64,000 nucleotides of DNA from Albula goreensis (taxonomy: Eukaryota > Chordata > Actinopteri > Albuliformes > Albulidae). Under the pieces are notes generated by a model that saw only the letters and a list, made by a program, of their open reading frames with translations, had not been told where the DNA came from and searched no databases. Location of the stretch: assembly GCA_022829145.1 (NCBI GenBank), contig CM040741.1:61875047-61939046 (forward strand). Direction: 5' to 3'. Below are positions 1 to 22,900 of this stretch, one piece after another (the stretch's first letter is position 1; each line of letters begins with the position of its first letter). The position numbers were made by a program, and so were the translations under genes.

Positions 1-895
1 TACATCTACACCATGCCGATAACAGCAAACAATGCACAATGGTAGTATGAAAGCTTGAATAACCATTTCAATTCAATGAATAAATATGAACTGTATGAAC
101 TACTGTCCTTGTGTATGAGAGAAGCCTCCATAAGAGATTTTTGTGTGCTCACATTTTTGCTGATTGAAAATATTAATATTCACTTGAACAGTTATCCCTA
201 AAGGAGTACTCTGTGTGCATGCACTGTGGAAAAACGTCTGAAAACATATTTCAAATGCACTGAATTTACTGAGTTCAAATATTTCTGGCATTACCTGTAA
301 ACACTGAAGCAACTGTCATTGTGTATTACTGACTGAATTTCCAGAATTTATAACTTCATACTGTTCAGCAGTATTGTGGCAATATTTGTGGAGCAAAACA
401 TGTCAACCATCTAGATTTTCATACTGTCTGAAAGAGAAAAAAAGGAGGCAGGCTACCCACTCTTCTTTAAAAACAGATGGAACTTTGAGTAATCAGCTCA
501 GAGCAATGTGATGCAACTAGCTCTTACTGTGACATGTAATGGGTCCAAATTGTGTAATTAATTTTAATAAGGTAACATAATATTCAGCACAAAAAAACAC
601 CACACTTTTATGATGTATGAACATTTAATGCATTTGGACTTAAAGGTTTGGCTGATATTTCCAACCAAACCTCTCCAATAACAATTATATGTTCATTTAA
701 ATATCTCCTTTTCACTCCTATTTGGAGCAAAAAAAAACAACACCCTAAAAGTTATTCAGATTACAAAATATTTATGTATATTTATACATCAGTATGCAAA
801 AATACTCAGAAATGGAGGAAAAATACAATCCCGATACATTTATTTTTTTCCTTTCTGTCTTAGTGTGGTGATTTATTTGTTCCCATGGAAACCGT
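1..895 (-). other. slc30a5 3' UTR and downstream flank
   Basis: This stretch lies beyond the stop codon of the minus-strand slc30a5 gene. It is AT-rich and I see no second gene in it; the small ORFs have no recognisable content. On the minus strand AATAAA hexamers sit at 877-872 and 844-839, and ATTAAA at 629-624 and 568-563, so the 3' UTR could end at any of several places. Which one is used cannot be told from sequence alone. Confidence 0.6.
839..877 (-). terminator. candidate slc30a5 polyadenylation signals
   Basis: Two AATAAA hexamers (TTTATT on the plus strand at 839-844 and 872-877) lie 20-60 nt beyond the stop codon on the coding strand. T-rich sequence follows, as expected near a cleavage site. 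Using them would give an unusually short 3' UTR, so the weaker ATTAAA copies further on are real alternatives. Confidence 0.3.
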
Positions 896-11148
<10,253 letters not shown>

Positions 11149-11515
11149 AATTGTGAAATTCGTGTTCTGCCACCATGAAACAAGTTCTTTAATCAATCCA
11201 TGTCAGATTCTAGCTAGCTTCACAGCTACCTGGCTGGCTACGTTAGCGAGCGTATTAGCTCAGTGTAAGACAATAATAAGTATTCATCGGTTTGGTTTAC
11301 CTGAGGATAATCATATAATTTAGCCTAAAATACCTCGATCGGTTGACGGAGACCTCAACGGCGAAAAAATGTATTCTAGTGTCTGGTTTACAATTCTATC
11401 CCCTAGCTAATCATGATTTGTTTCCGGATACAAACCGACCTCACACTCTTTAACTTGTTTGCTTCAAGCCAACACAGTCTGATGCATGCCGGCAACTATG
11501 GCCACGTCACATTAC
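11149..11515 (-). promoter_or_regulatory. slc30a5 5' UTR / promoter region
   Basis: This is the region directly upstream of the start codon. It has more CpG than the flanking DNA, an ETS-type core (TTTCCGGA on the plus strand, 11421-11428) and a CRE/E-box-like CCACGTCAC (11502-11510). I see no convincing TATA box at a fixed distance, no metal-response element with the TGCRCNC core, and no divergent gene. The transcription start is not determinable here. Confidence 0.45.
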
Positions 11516-13000
11516 ATCATTTTGAATCATACTTTTTTCTGAGACCAATAATCTTCTCATTTTGCACAACAGACAAGGAACAAAAACTCAGATGTGTTTA
11601 CTGTTATTAATTTAGTTTTAAAAGCGGATTAATAATCCTGATGTTCCGCCTATGAAATTACCTCCCGCATTCTATGTTTCACTAGAATTGACTCTTTCGC
11701 AAATCCCTGTCTAATCTGGGTAGCTCCCTCTGCGGGTCAAAAACTAATACTACAGCTCATTCAACAGCTAATATACATTACATCGGTTTATAGGCGATTA
11801 TTCTAGAGAAATCAAAATGTCTCATTAAAAACAGGAGACCGACAAGACCAACAGCTGGCGACAACAGGCACAGTACTGAGCGGCCATCAAGATTTATGTA
11901 CCAGCATTGTGGTGAGTTATAGATTATTATGGTTATTATTATTAGTATTATTATTTAAGTCACTTTTATCAAAGTTCATTTGCTTCATTCAAAAGGTGAA
12001 ATCGTTCATTTAAAAAGTACCTTAAAATACTTGCATTTTAAATGTGATTATATTTTCAACAACAACAAAAAAAATAAATAAATTAAGTCATTAATTACAT
12101 TTATTTGACTGGTTAAAACATTCGTTTAGTAGAAGAGTGGATATTGCATTTTAATGAAGTTGATGGGTACAACACGGCGTGGTTATCATGTGGGGGTGCC
12201 AGATTTTATTGTCATTCATAATTCATTGCAGAGACTATAAAACCGTACTCTCAATGAGTTGTACCAACTATTTTGTTCCAGTCATTACATTGTGGTTGCT
12301 CGTATCATTTTGGGGGAATTCAAACATATGCATCGCAGCAAAAACCAAAGCAGAAATATTTCAGGAAAATGTTCATGTGTTCAGTATATCACACTGAGGT
12401 TGCTAATTGCATAAAAGAGAATTTAAACAAAGTCAGCACAGCTAGCAAAAAAACTAAATTCAGAAAAAATTCTTAAAAACATGCATTTGTTTAAAGAAAG
12501 ATACAAAATATAGCATATGTTGTGTAATCTACAAAACCTATAACTGCAAACCAATCATTACATTAATACCACTTTTACACCAAAACAAAATACTAAACAC
12601 CTGGTCATGCCCAGTAGAGAGAAGTGATAAAAATCAATACATTCATAAAATCATCACTACACTTGCATTGTATGGTCATTTTAACAATTATTCGATTTAC
12701 ATATATTCGATTTTCACATATAATAATATGTAAAGTCATCAAATATATCTCAAATTATATATTAATTACTCCAAAAATGTAAATAATTACTGTAAGCAGG
12801 TATTGACACACAGTTAAATAACCAGTAGAATGATAAAGAAAAAAAAGATATAAAGGGTATGCACGTGAGACACAAGAAAAAAATCTTTATGACAACAAAT
12901 AATGGAAAGAGTATATAAGTACAATTCTTAGATTTACCACAGGTAAATATGGCACATTGCACTTCTGAGATTTTCCCTCAAAGAATGTCAGGTACCTATC
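11516..13000. other. AT-rich intergenic, no gene seen
   Basis: No recognisable gene or element. There is a degenerate ATT/TTA triplet tract at about 11921-11955 and a locally repeated ATTCGATTTWCATAT motif at about 12687-12722. Confidence 0.7.
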
Positions 13001-13009
13001 TATTATTGC

Positions 13010-15260
13010 AGGAGTTCAATAGCAAGGTCAGCATCACCTTCACAAGTCTTTGTGCCTCAGCCGTTTCTTGGCTCCTCGTTCCTTTGTTTTGCAGCAAAGA
13101 CCCCCGGATTGACTCTCAATCTCTCATGGTGACAGGGACTCCGGATAATGGACGATACAACGTAGGGGAAATGTCTAATGGTGTACCCTGGCCCTGGCAC
13201 CCTCTAATGTCCCTCAAATAAGTCTTCATAATTTGTTGCGACAGATCGGGTCAATCTAGTGTGCCCCGCCATTAGGGCTCCACGGTTATCAATCACCCTT
13301 AATGTAGATGTACTCTACTCTGCTCTTATCATCGGGAAAGAGTTTCATTTGTGTTGAGTGCCGTTAAAATGTGATCATCAGCACACCATAGGCCCTTTGT
13401 TCTGGTTCTCGGTCGAATGTTTTTTTTTTTTCTTGCATCAAGCCTTATTAAGAAACAGTTTAGTACAAACCAGTTTGTTTTTATTTTGAACATAAATGAA
13501 TTGAATGAGCCACTTAAGGAACGGTCTGCTGCAAAGACTAATTTGCCATTTCCGACCACCGCCTGTCTGAAGCCAAATGATGGTATATGCTATTTTAACC
13601 CCCGCACAGGCAATGCTACTGAACTGAACAGGATCTACCCAAGTGCTAGGCTCAGATGCTTTTTTGTGAATTTCCATAACTGATAAAGTGATTAGCTTTC
13701 ATGCCTGTCTCATTGCAAGGCTTTGTCTGTTGAATTTGCATAACGGCGCAAGTTTTGAGTTCGGCTTCATCTCCTATAGTTCAACCAATAATCTTAACGA
13801 CTAAATTGGTCTCCTGTTGATGCGATTCCACTGCTCATGGAGCAATCGGTTGTTTTTCACTTTCGCATTGGCGCAACTCAATGAGTTTGTCAAGCAGGTC
13901 GTCACTTTCTCCAGCACCTGTGAAGCGGTAACAATATGCTAACGCTACACGTGATCTAAATCATTCTTCTCACAGATGCCCCGGGTACCTCAGCACGAGA
14001 CTGATAAACTACTTAATCTCTAACACAGTGCTTCATGCAGGATCCCCATCTATTACACGGGATCACTGCAGGCTATGCTTGCTCTTGACACAAAGTACTT
14101 ATGGCGAACACTGCTGCAATGGAATCAACTGAAACATCATTAACACGGGCCCATTAAGGGGTGTAATGGTTTAATTTGTCACGCACCCAGTTTATTAAAA
14201 TCTGTTAAGGTGTGAAATATTGGAATCCTGTGAAGACAGTTTAATCCTTCACTAAGGTAACAAAGTGAAGCCTTATCAGCTCAATTCCGTCATAATGGCA
14301 TTACGATGATGGAATATCGTAATAAAGCTGAAGGAAGACTCACGTCACATGATAATCTACGAGACAGGCCTCAAATCGTTTTTAATCTTGTGGGACATTT
14401 AAACTGTCTAAATTTAATTTTTGTAGTCGCGTAATTGCTCTATTTAACAATTTATTGTAAGAATTCTACATGTGTATGTTCAGGGTATGTACCAGGGAAC
14501 CTAATTAAAAGGGTATATTCGTATACTGTCCAGGTAGCCTACTTCAGAAAACATAACTTCATTACAGGTTGCTGTGAAATGGCAAATTTGGAATCTGCAA
14601 TAAAATGTAAAGACGATAAAAATGCATTATCTGTTGTTCTAATTCAGTCTTATAGCGATACATCCAGTCTGACAGTTGATGAGCTTTGTTGGGTGATGTT
14701 TTACATAAAGTTGATATTGCTGCTTCTCCCCCTCTGTAAATGTCCACGATCTCCATTAAATGGAATGGAAATTCCCTTCTTTTCCCTTAGAGTGGACAAT
14801 AAATCCATACACTCCAATGAGTTAGATGCAGCGCACTCCACTTAAGGCATTTCAATGCTGCAACATGACAAGGGTAGCAGGCCTTCTTCTTGATTTTATG
14901 ATTATCTTTCATGGATGTTTCCACCATTATATTCTATCATTGTTTTCCTGGAAAATGAGCAGACGTTCCCAACGGTGTGATTATGGTTCTTTTGTAAACC
15001 AACCAATCAATCTAATGGTCTTTTTGCTAAAATAAAGGCGGGTAATCACTGTAATGCGCAATGGGTAATTACGTGGAATGCAACTTCCAAAAGTTCCCCG
15101 TGTCCGATCTCCCACCGAGTTACCTCATTTCCAGGAACAGAGCTCCTCACATTTACAGGAACAGGGTAACAAAGGAAAGGCCCATCATAATTTACCGGAG
15201 CAAGATCACAACACAAGTTCACAAAATTGACTTTATGCACTGGTGAAAATGACAGGATCT
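13010..15260. promoter_or_regulatory. candidate conserved non-coding block 1
   Basis: About 2.2 kb of repeat-free, complex sequence with more CpG and balanced composition than its AT-rich flanks, and with no plausible coding frame (frequent stops on both strands). It contains many homeodomain-like cores (ATTAAG, GTAATTAC, TTTATTAAAA) and CCAAT/CAATCAATC sequence at 15001-15012. A small inverted motif ATTACGAT...ATCGTAAT lies at 14300-14323. The regulatory role is inferred from texture. Confidence 0.35.
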
Positions 15261-16618
15261 TTAGCGATTTGCTTGTGCTCTGTGCTGATGAGCGCTTATC
15301 CACTGTGGCCACTGTATGTTTGTACTGTATGTGTCTGTTTGTTATGATGGATGAGGGGCACTGAGCGATTTGTATGCTGTGCTGATGCGCATTTGTCTGC
15401 ATGCGCTGCTATTTTCTATATAGCATGCATCATTCATGCCAAAGACAAATTTCCTTTGGGACCGTAACGTTTATCTTACCTTTATTTGACAACGAAACTT
15501 GAGGATGTGTTTTTTCAGATGTGTTTTTTTATGGTTGTCCTTACAAAATAGTGAAATGGATCATGTCCATTCTATGTGGTTCCCCCGGTCTGCACATGTA
15601 ACACAGTAGACAATCACAAAACCCTGCAGAACGCTGTGACAGTGCTGATTGGATCTTAATGGTCTAATGCAGACAGGCAGCAGTCTTTTTTAAGGAAAGG
15701 GTATTATGAATCGAGGACCTCTCCTTGGCCCAGTTTTTAGGAAGGAGGCCATCCATCACTGCTGTAGCATGAGTCAGGTTTGTCACAGCGGTGTGGAACT
15801 CTGATGCACAGCTCATACCCTTTGTGGATATCCTACCATTTCTTACAGAAGGCCAGCAGTATTTGCATGTAACAGGATCACAAAATCATTTCTCTGGCCA
15901 CCTATTATATCCTTTACTAATAGAAATATCCACTGACACATTGTTATGCAGTGAGCTCATATGAAGCTGGTATGTCAGTATGGGGTGCGTTGGGTCATTT
16001 CCATGGTCCTCTCTGAGCCACATGAAGGTGATTGCTTTTTGGGTCTCATCAGGATTAAGTGCATGGTTATGAGTGGGCAGACCATGTCAGGCTGTATAAC
16101 TGGCACCGCCTTGGATTTCTCTGGCCTGAATGAGTGAATAGCAGCACTGGTTGTTATCGCAGCCAATCACCATACTTAGAAGCCTGTCGATGAGGGAGTC
16201 ATGTGACTGGTGGAATTCCCCTCAAGTTTTCTGCTTGCGGCAATACCCACATATCAGCTGTTATCTGCCAAAATGTGTGCTCAAAGGTGAGCGCTGAGCT
16301 CAGCCTGTGGTTCTGAAACCATGGGAACGCTGAACTCACCAGACTGGTGGTTGGATCAGCTCTCACTGCAGTTATGTTATTTTACTGGATAGTGAGACAG
16401 AGACAGAGTGGCAGTAGAGCGCTCTTCTGTTTCTCTGTATTACCAATGCCTCTTACTCTCGGGCCTTATCCATGCTGTTTTCACCTACCATTACTGATCA
16501 TCATATGATGTACATGCAACATAACTCAATGTGTTTTGTCATTTTTTCTTCAGTATCGGAGAATATGATTACATGAAATGTCTTAAATATTAACACGTGT
16601 GCTTCAAATTAGAATGAT
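15261..16618. other. intergenic, nothing identified
   Basis: Mixed-composition unique-looking DNA; the small ORFs have no recognisable content. Confidence 0.6.
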
Positions 16619-16800
16619 TTTTAAGACACTGGCCTTGTGACTCAGATATTGCAGGTTGTATTCTGGGTGGGACTAGTGCTGTACCCCCTAGCAAGGTACT
16701 GAATCTGAATTGCTTCAGTGAAAAACCCAGCTGTCTAAATGCATCATAGTTAAGCTGTGTAAGCCACCCTGGATAAGAGCTTTTACTAAATGTCTAAAAG
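16619..16800 (+). mobile_element. V-SINE-type SINE (degraded)
   Basis: A tRNA-like head with a worn B box (GCAGGTTGTATTCTGGGTGG at 16651-16670) is followed by GTACCCCCTAGCAAGGTACT and TTGCTTCAGTGAAAAACCCA. The tail is GTGTAAGCCACCCTGGATAA then GAGCTTTTACTAAATG (16757-16792). This order and tail are characteristic of fish V-SINEs. It is clearly old, with many mismatches to the usual CTGGATAAGAGCGTCTGCTA. Confidence 0.85.
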
Positions 16801-17339
16801 GTGTCTTTGGTAAGACAAAGCCATCAAATTCCTGGTTTCATTGAACAGTACAATATACAAAAGAGCAGAGCAATCAGTCCTCGCAAATATTAAATATAAA
16901 GTGCTTTATTTTACTGCTCCCATAGTACCTCAGGCTAAGCTAATTGCTGATTCTAAACTCCAGAACAGCAGATGGCAGCATTGAGCTGATTTATACTTGC
17001 TGAGCTAAAATCACCAAAGTGAGCATTGAGGTTAGTAATACTTTCAAAGCTTTTCAAATGTTCTCATATTTGAAACTACCATTCCTTTGTGTTTGTATAT
17101 TATTATTATTCACCTCAGCAGTACCTTTCATTTAAAAGACAGAAGTTCAAGAACAATAATGACATTATATTCATACATGGTACAACTGGCTATCTGGTAT
17201 TTCCTACTCCATTGGCCGTTTGGCCTTTAATTTCTTATTTATGATGGAAACTGTAAGGATTTCCTTCTTGGAAGAGTGTCTGAAAGGGAAAGCAGTGGGT
17301 TTTTAGGAATTAGAAGGAAAAAAAAAGCCATATCTAAAT
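16801..17339. other. intergenic, nothing identified
   Basis: AT-rich, no gene or repeat recognised. Confidence 0.6.
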
Positions 17340-17625
17340 GACTAAACATCCTGTTGGGGCGAAGACTGGTGCATTTTATCTTGAAAATGATTTAGCATCA
17401 ATAATTAACAAAGACGAAGCAAACTTGGAAATCAGCCTTCTATGTAACCATTCATTTCAGCAGTGGTCCATGCACTGTGGTGCGTTAATCTCTGATGGTG
17501 GTAATTAAATTTATGTTGAAATAAAACCCAGGCGGGATTCCCCGTGTTATAGATTGTTCAGTAATTGTTTTTCGTTGTATAGCTGTCTGCTGCCGGCTTG
17601 AAAGTCCAAAGAATGAGTTAGAATT
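17340..17625. promoter_or_regulatory. candidate non-coding element
   Basis: Dense in homeodomain-like cores: ATCAATAATTAAC, GTGCGTTAATCTC, GGTGGTAATTAAATTTATG and CAGTAATTG. It also has CpG-bearing words (GGCGGGATTCCCCG) and is free of repeats. The function is inferred. Confidence 0.3.
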
Positions 17626-19320
17626 TGAATTTATATGTAAATCCTTACAATCCTACAGTATGCATGTAAATATGTAAATTCATTTTAAGACTTTTAGTGA
17701 CATTTAATGATCTCTTCCATGTGCATGACCCATTATCCATTAAGAGTTACTGGATTTACAACCTCAAATGCACTGAGAAACCATACATCCAGCTAATTCA
17801 TATTTCATGTGGGAGTCAATCATAACAGCAAAATGGGTCTTAGGCTCTATCCTGTATGGAATGAATCTTACGGTGGCTTCATTTGTTTGATGTTGTTGGA
17901 CTGAATGGACTATATTCTGTATGAAGTGGTAATGAATGATTGATCATTTTTATACATTTTCCTGCATATGTATTCTGTGGTGAAAGATCATCAAGAGTGG
18001 CATTCAGAACCAGAGTTGCATATGAAACATTTAGGGCAAAAATAAGTATTATATATCAAACAAATCTATGATAGTGTCTTGCTTTTGGCAGAAGGGCACA
18101 AGTGGAAACATGAGCAGTCTTGAATAAAGCAACAAAACAATAAAAACTACCATCAAAGTTGGGGGTTTGACTTGGGGGCAAACAGATATACGCACTCTTC
18201 TAATGGTGAACAGCCGTAAGGCAGCCCTAACCTGGAAATTATTGGCACCAAAAAGATGCACATTCCTTTTTAGGAATAATATTATTACTTTAAAATGTTT
18301 TGTAGATTGCACTCGAGTGAGTACCCATCTATTAAACAGATGATACTGCATGTGGTTCTAATGTTTTGCTTTAAAATTTGTAAACACAATTGATTAAAGA
18401 AATCCTCCCGTAAAGTTTGACAAAGGTCACTTGTGGCCCTCTGGCCCCAGGCCCTCATTGCGTTCTTGGGGTTTTGCTCATTACTGCGCTGCCGCTCTCT
18501 AACCCGCGTCTCTCTGTGAGCCCCTAAAGGTACCTCTGCGTTCCTTCGTGGCTGGAAGTCTGTTTGTCCCAGCGCTCCGCTGCCCCTGCTCTCTCATCTC
18601 TGGTCCCGCAGTCGGAGCACTGGAGTCACGCGATGCCTTCGCTCTGCGTCAGTTAACTGTTCCCAGGCTCCCAGTCTGTTCCACAGACCTGCTTTCACTG
18701 TGCGCCCCAACTGCAGCTCTGAATCAGCACTTTCTACAAACCAGCCAGCAGTCGCTGTTTACCCAGTATTTTGCCGCGGGGTATCAGGATGTTAGTACTT
18801 TACTTTGTTTGTGATTGATATAGTATAAACTGTTCCTTTCCTTGTTGCCGTAAAAATGGACTGTACCCTTAACATTTTGCTAGCGCTCTATATGAGCTAG
18901 ACATTAGGGACTTTATAGGACTGAGTACATCTGTTTTTTGCTCTTCATATCAGGTCCAGACAGGCTCACTCCATCTATATCAGGCAAAAATTTCACTCTC
19001 TGTTCATTATACTGTAGAACTTCAGAGATATGAACACATCTTTGCTTGTTTGCACTCTGGTAAATTGACAGATAGCAATACAGTGAGGGGCCAACAGTTT
19101 TACTTTCCAGTTGGGAAAAAAAGCACAGCTTTCAAGCTGGTTAAAACAGCAGATTTTTCCTCTGTTGAAGTGTATTATTTGAGAACACATGAATTACTCA
19201 TTACATCCAACAGTTTATTCTTAACACTGTGTGGGTAACATGAAATAAACGTGAGCACATTTGGAATGAGTTCAGAAATGTTCCTAACCTTTAAGGTCAT
19301 GTGAAAATACACCAGTTTTG
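17626..19320. other. intergenic, nothing identified
   Basis: No gene recognised. A GC-richer stretch at 18420-18800 has an open frame of 88 codons, but the translation (18548-18814) has no familiar features. Confidence 0.55.
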
Positions 19321-19324
19321 AAAA

Positions 19325-19680
19325 TGTGAATCTGTCAGGACTTGCATTACTGTGGCCCGATAACAAGCTATTCTCATTGTGTAGCATGGAGGAGCTGCGC
19401 AGAGGAGTTATGCATGCTGGGAGGGACGGAGCACATGACCGTCGTTCTCCATGTCCTGTGGTCATGTTCCATCGTATGTCACTGTCCTCAGCTTTACTTT
19501 TAATTGCAAATGTGCCGAGAACGGCTCTTACTCCTGCTATAAGTGGCACAGGTCATGAATTATTCATGTGAGCGGAGAAATTAAACATTTTCGGCCATCA
19601 TATCTTGGACATCCATGTGTATGTAAATTGCCCTGAGAGCCATTTCATTTTCCCTGGATTAATTCATATCACTGTTGTAA
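19325..19680. promoter_or_regulatory. candidate non-coding element
   Basis: Complex, repeat-free sequence with an octamer-like TTATGCATGC, TTTTAATTGCAAAT and TCATGAATTATTCATG (a near-palindrome at 19552-19567), between AT-rich flanks. Confidence 0.3.
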
Positions 19681-22139
19681 TCTGTCTTAAATGGAAATAT
19701 AAGTGGGGCCTGCTATCACTGACTTTGTATGAAAGTATTGATCTTCTGGTCTGCCCTGCAAATCGTTCGCATTTCCTTGCAGTCATATCCTATTGGTATG
19801 AATTCAGCTTGTTGGTAGAAATAAATATACATACGTTTTGTGCGGGAAAGGAAATCTTTCAGGAAAGAAATAACGATGTAATTATATGCAGATACACATG
19901 CAAGATTTCTACTGCCGTAGTTCAGATCAAGTATGTGGATTAAGGGGATTTGAACTTGGTGTTCAGGGAATTCTCTCACATCTACTCTTCGGCTTCAGTG
20001 AGATACAGCACTGCAAGTCTCCCCTCCAAAGCTTTCTGCTGTCCCCTCTCATATAAAAGTAGAGTACATTCAGTGCCATTTACAATGTACTTCAGTTGCC
20101 TTCCAATGATGTTATCAGGAAATAATGAAACAATCCCAGAGACATGCCTGCTCTCAACAAGTAAAATAAAGAATAGAATAGTGGAAATGTATTTTCCCTA
20201 GGGGTAACCGTGGCATCCAAGAGCAATGCTGCTGAAAAAGTAAAATATAGTTTTAAAAATTCAGTGAAAAGGATGATACAGATATAGAAAAATGTTCCGT
20301 CTTTTTTAAGTTAACAATACCGCATTTGATGAGCTTCTGTTCCTGTTTGTTTGACACAGTCATTTTCATGCTAATTTACTTGAGTGTAGTTTTCGAGGGA
20401 AACCCGAGCAAAGCTTGTGAAGACGCTTTGTGATGTGACTCTCTGTGCAAAAGCCCTGTGATTCTGTGTGGGGACAGTGTGGTGATCCTGCTCAGCTGTC
20501 TCACATGCTGCGCTTATCTGGCCATAGCGATGGAAACTCCCCTATTCAGCAGGACAATTCAATTCAATTGGTTGTGCCAGATTTATACAAAGGACACACC
20601 CCTAGTGATGGACTTACAAATGAAGAAATGGCAGCTGGTTGCATGCATTTCACTGGAGAATGCATTTCTTGTGTGCTCTCTCCCAAAATGGACAGAGAAT
20701 GTTACAATGGGAGGCCCATTGCTGCATAGTTGTAAGTTGGAGATGACAGGAGAATACAGTTGTGGAAAATTGTTAAAACCTGCTTCAGACAGTAGGGTTT
20801 TCCTCCATTGAGCTGTTTTAATGCTGTCACACATGATACTTGCTGTCTTTCCCAGCTTCTTTACAGTTCCTTGGTAGGATCGCTGTGTGAACCTGCTTTA
20901 GGCCACTTGAGCTTCATAGGTATAAATTGTGTCACTGGATGATATACTTTTCAGCAAAATTTTTATTCCAGTATGACTTTAGTTTAAAAATAATATGACA
21001 TATATATTTAGTGAAATTAACAAGGAGCTGTGATAAAACTGATTTGGTGTTTTACTATCATGATTATCAAATCTCATGTAATTGACACTTCATAGTATCT
21101 TTGCCATGGCTGTTTCTATATGAAATACTCATGTTATCAGCTGTGCGCAATTGCATACATGTTAACAGAAGACAGTAAATACTTTCTGTTTTTTGTATGC
21201 AGAACCATCACTAAGATATTTAATTTCCACTGTTGCTTGCCTTCATCCTGTTTATTGCTGATGTTGTACTACTTTTCAGGAATGAAAAAAAACTGCTTTA
21301 TTATTAAGTTGCATTAAATTAAACAAGTTTTTGTCACATGCTGACATGATGTCATTTTGTCACATGATGTAAATCCTATATTATATATATCAAACACAAC
21401 TTTGTATTCAATTTTCTCTGCAAATAAAGAGTCATATTTCCCAAGACATGAAATTCACAGCAGAAAAAACTTTCAGTATTGTCAAATCTGATATTTTACA
21501 GACAGTTCAAACTGCAGGTCCAGATTATTGTTGCTGTGTTCAGTGTTAAAACAATTATCCATTTGAGATTATGAGGAATATAGATGTACCATTGTACTCA
21601 GCACAATGCCCATTTTACTTAATGTCTCCACATCTGATGTCAAACTGAGAAATGGACAGATTATCTCCATATATTAATTCAGAGAGCTTTTGTGTGTCAT
21701 TAAATCATTCCTTTGTTTGTAAATGACCTCACACACCCCCAGTGTGCCACACAAACGGGATGATCCAAGCGCTAGCTGGAAGATGTGGCTTCATCTAAGA
21801 GCTTGCCTTTAGATATAACATACTGTGCTGGCTAATGTCTCCAATTCCACTGAAAGATCATTTTTGCAAACATTCTTTAAGTAGACACATATATGAGTGG
21901 ATTTTCCATCAAAATACTGCTTTAAGAGGCTACATATTTGAACGTATTTTACACCAACACTGTCCTTTTTAAAGACGCGGTTTTGGACTAAAGACTGTGC
22001 TGGGAAATTGTGCAGGCTGTACAGTTGTGAATCCAGGCATTGTGGGAAAGGCCTGGCCTTTGAGCGGAAGTGGCAGTCAGCATCGCCCACGTCCTCCTGG
22101 TGGCCAATCCACCCCCTGATCACACATGAATGAATCACA
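19681..22139. other. intergenic, nothing identified
   Basis: AT-rich. A 12-nt word TTTTGTCACATG occurs twice about 24 nt apart near 21330-21366. No gene recognised. Confidence 0.55.
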
Positions 22140-22900
22140 CTGGCAGTCCTGCGAATGAACCATAATTGGCCAAAGCGAGCGCATTTTTAACAAATGACGG
22201 GGGAGCAAAACGAGCGTGGCCAGTTTAAGGCCGAGCAGTATGAAAAGTTGAATGGTGGTCAGTCAAACTGTTTTCTGAATGAAACAGAGAATGATGCAGG
22301 GATTGAGAGGATTGGGTTCGAGGGTGGGTTGCCATGATCACCCTCTGCACATTGATTAAATAATCATATTCAGACCAGCATTCAAACTTCAGACTAGACA
22401 CTGAACAAACCCATGATGAGTCCAGACCTCATTTCCCCCACTGGGTGAGTCCCAGCAGGGTATAAGTATGGATTAGCGGTGGCCATATGGCCAGTCTGCA
22501 CGAGCCCCTTTTCTTACACAGGGGCACCAAGCACTCCTCAGCATTTTTAACGCCGATGGCCACCTATTGATTCAGGAGACGGCGGAAGAGAACGCCCCGA
22601 GAAGTTTAATCCGATAAGAAGGCAGTAAAACTGGTTTCTATTTCGGGCATCTGAGTCAGGTTTCAATGGGAGGAGAAGGATGACATCACCCCGCTCCATT
22701 ATGTCTGCAGTGGCAGTGGGAATCGGGGGCGGGGGATGGGGGGAGGTGGAGGTTGGGGGCGGGTGGGAGGACTAATGAAATTACAGGATGGCTCTGAGGC
22801 ACATTAAAGTCAATGGCAATTTGTATTATTATTAAGAGTACTTTCAAATTTACTGCACCGCAGGGCAAGATCTTCTGAAAGCCTCATTTTTCATAGGTGT
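22140..22900. promoter_or_regulatory. candidate non-coding block with G-rich core
   Basis: Repeat-free and complex, with several short CpG-bearing words (AAAGCGAGCGCATTTTTAAC, GACGGGGGAGC). It has homeodomain cores (ATTGATTAAATAATCATATT at 22352-22371 and ACTAATGAAATTACAGG) and an internal G-tract cluster at 22725-22770. No coding frame is convincing. Confidence 0.35.
22725..22770 (+). other. G-tract cluster (G-quadruplex potential)
   Basis: At least five runs of three or more G within 46 nt (GGGGGC, GGGGGA, GGGGGGA, GGGGGC, GGG) on the plus strand. Confidence 0.7.

Noticed and set aside
11149..11515. A divergent gene sharing the slc30a5 promoter
   Set aside because: No plus-strand exon, ORF or splice signals with protein-like content lie just beyond the promoter.
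14435..14845. 136-codon ORF as a gene
   Set aside because: The composition is irregular, no motif is present, and it crosses a block better explained as non-coding.
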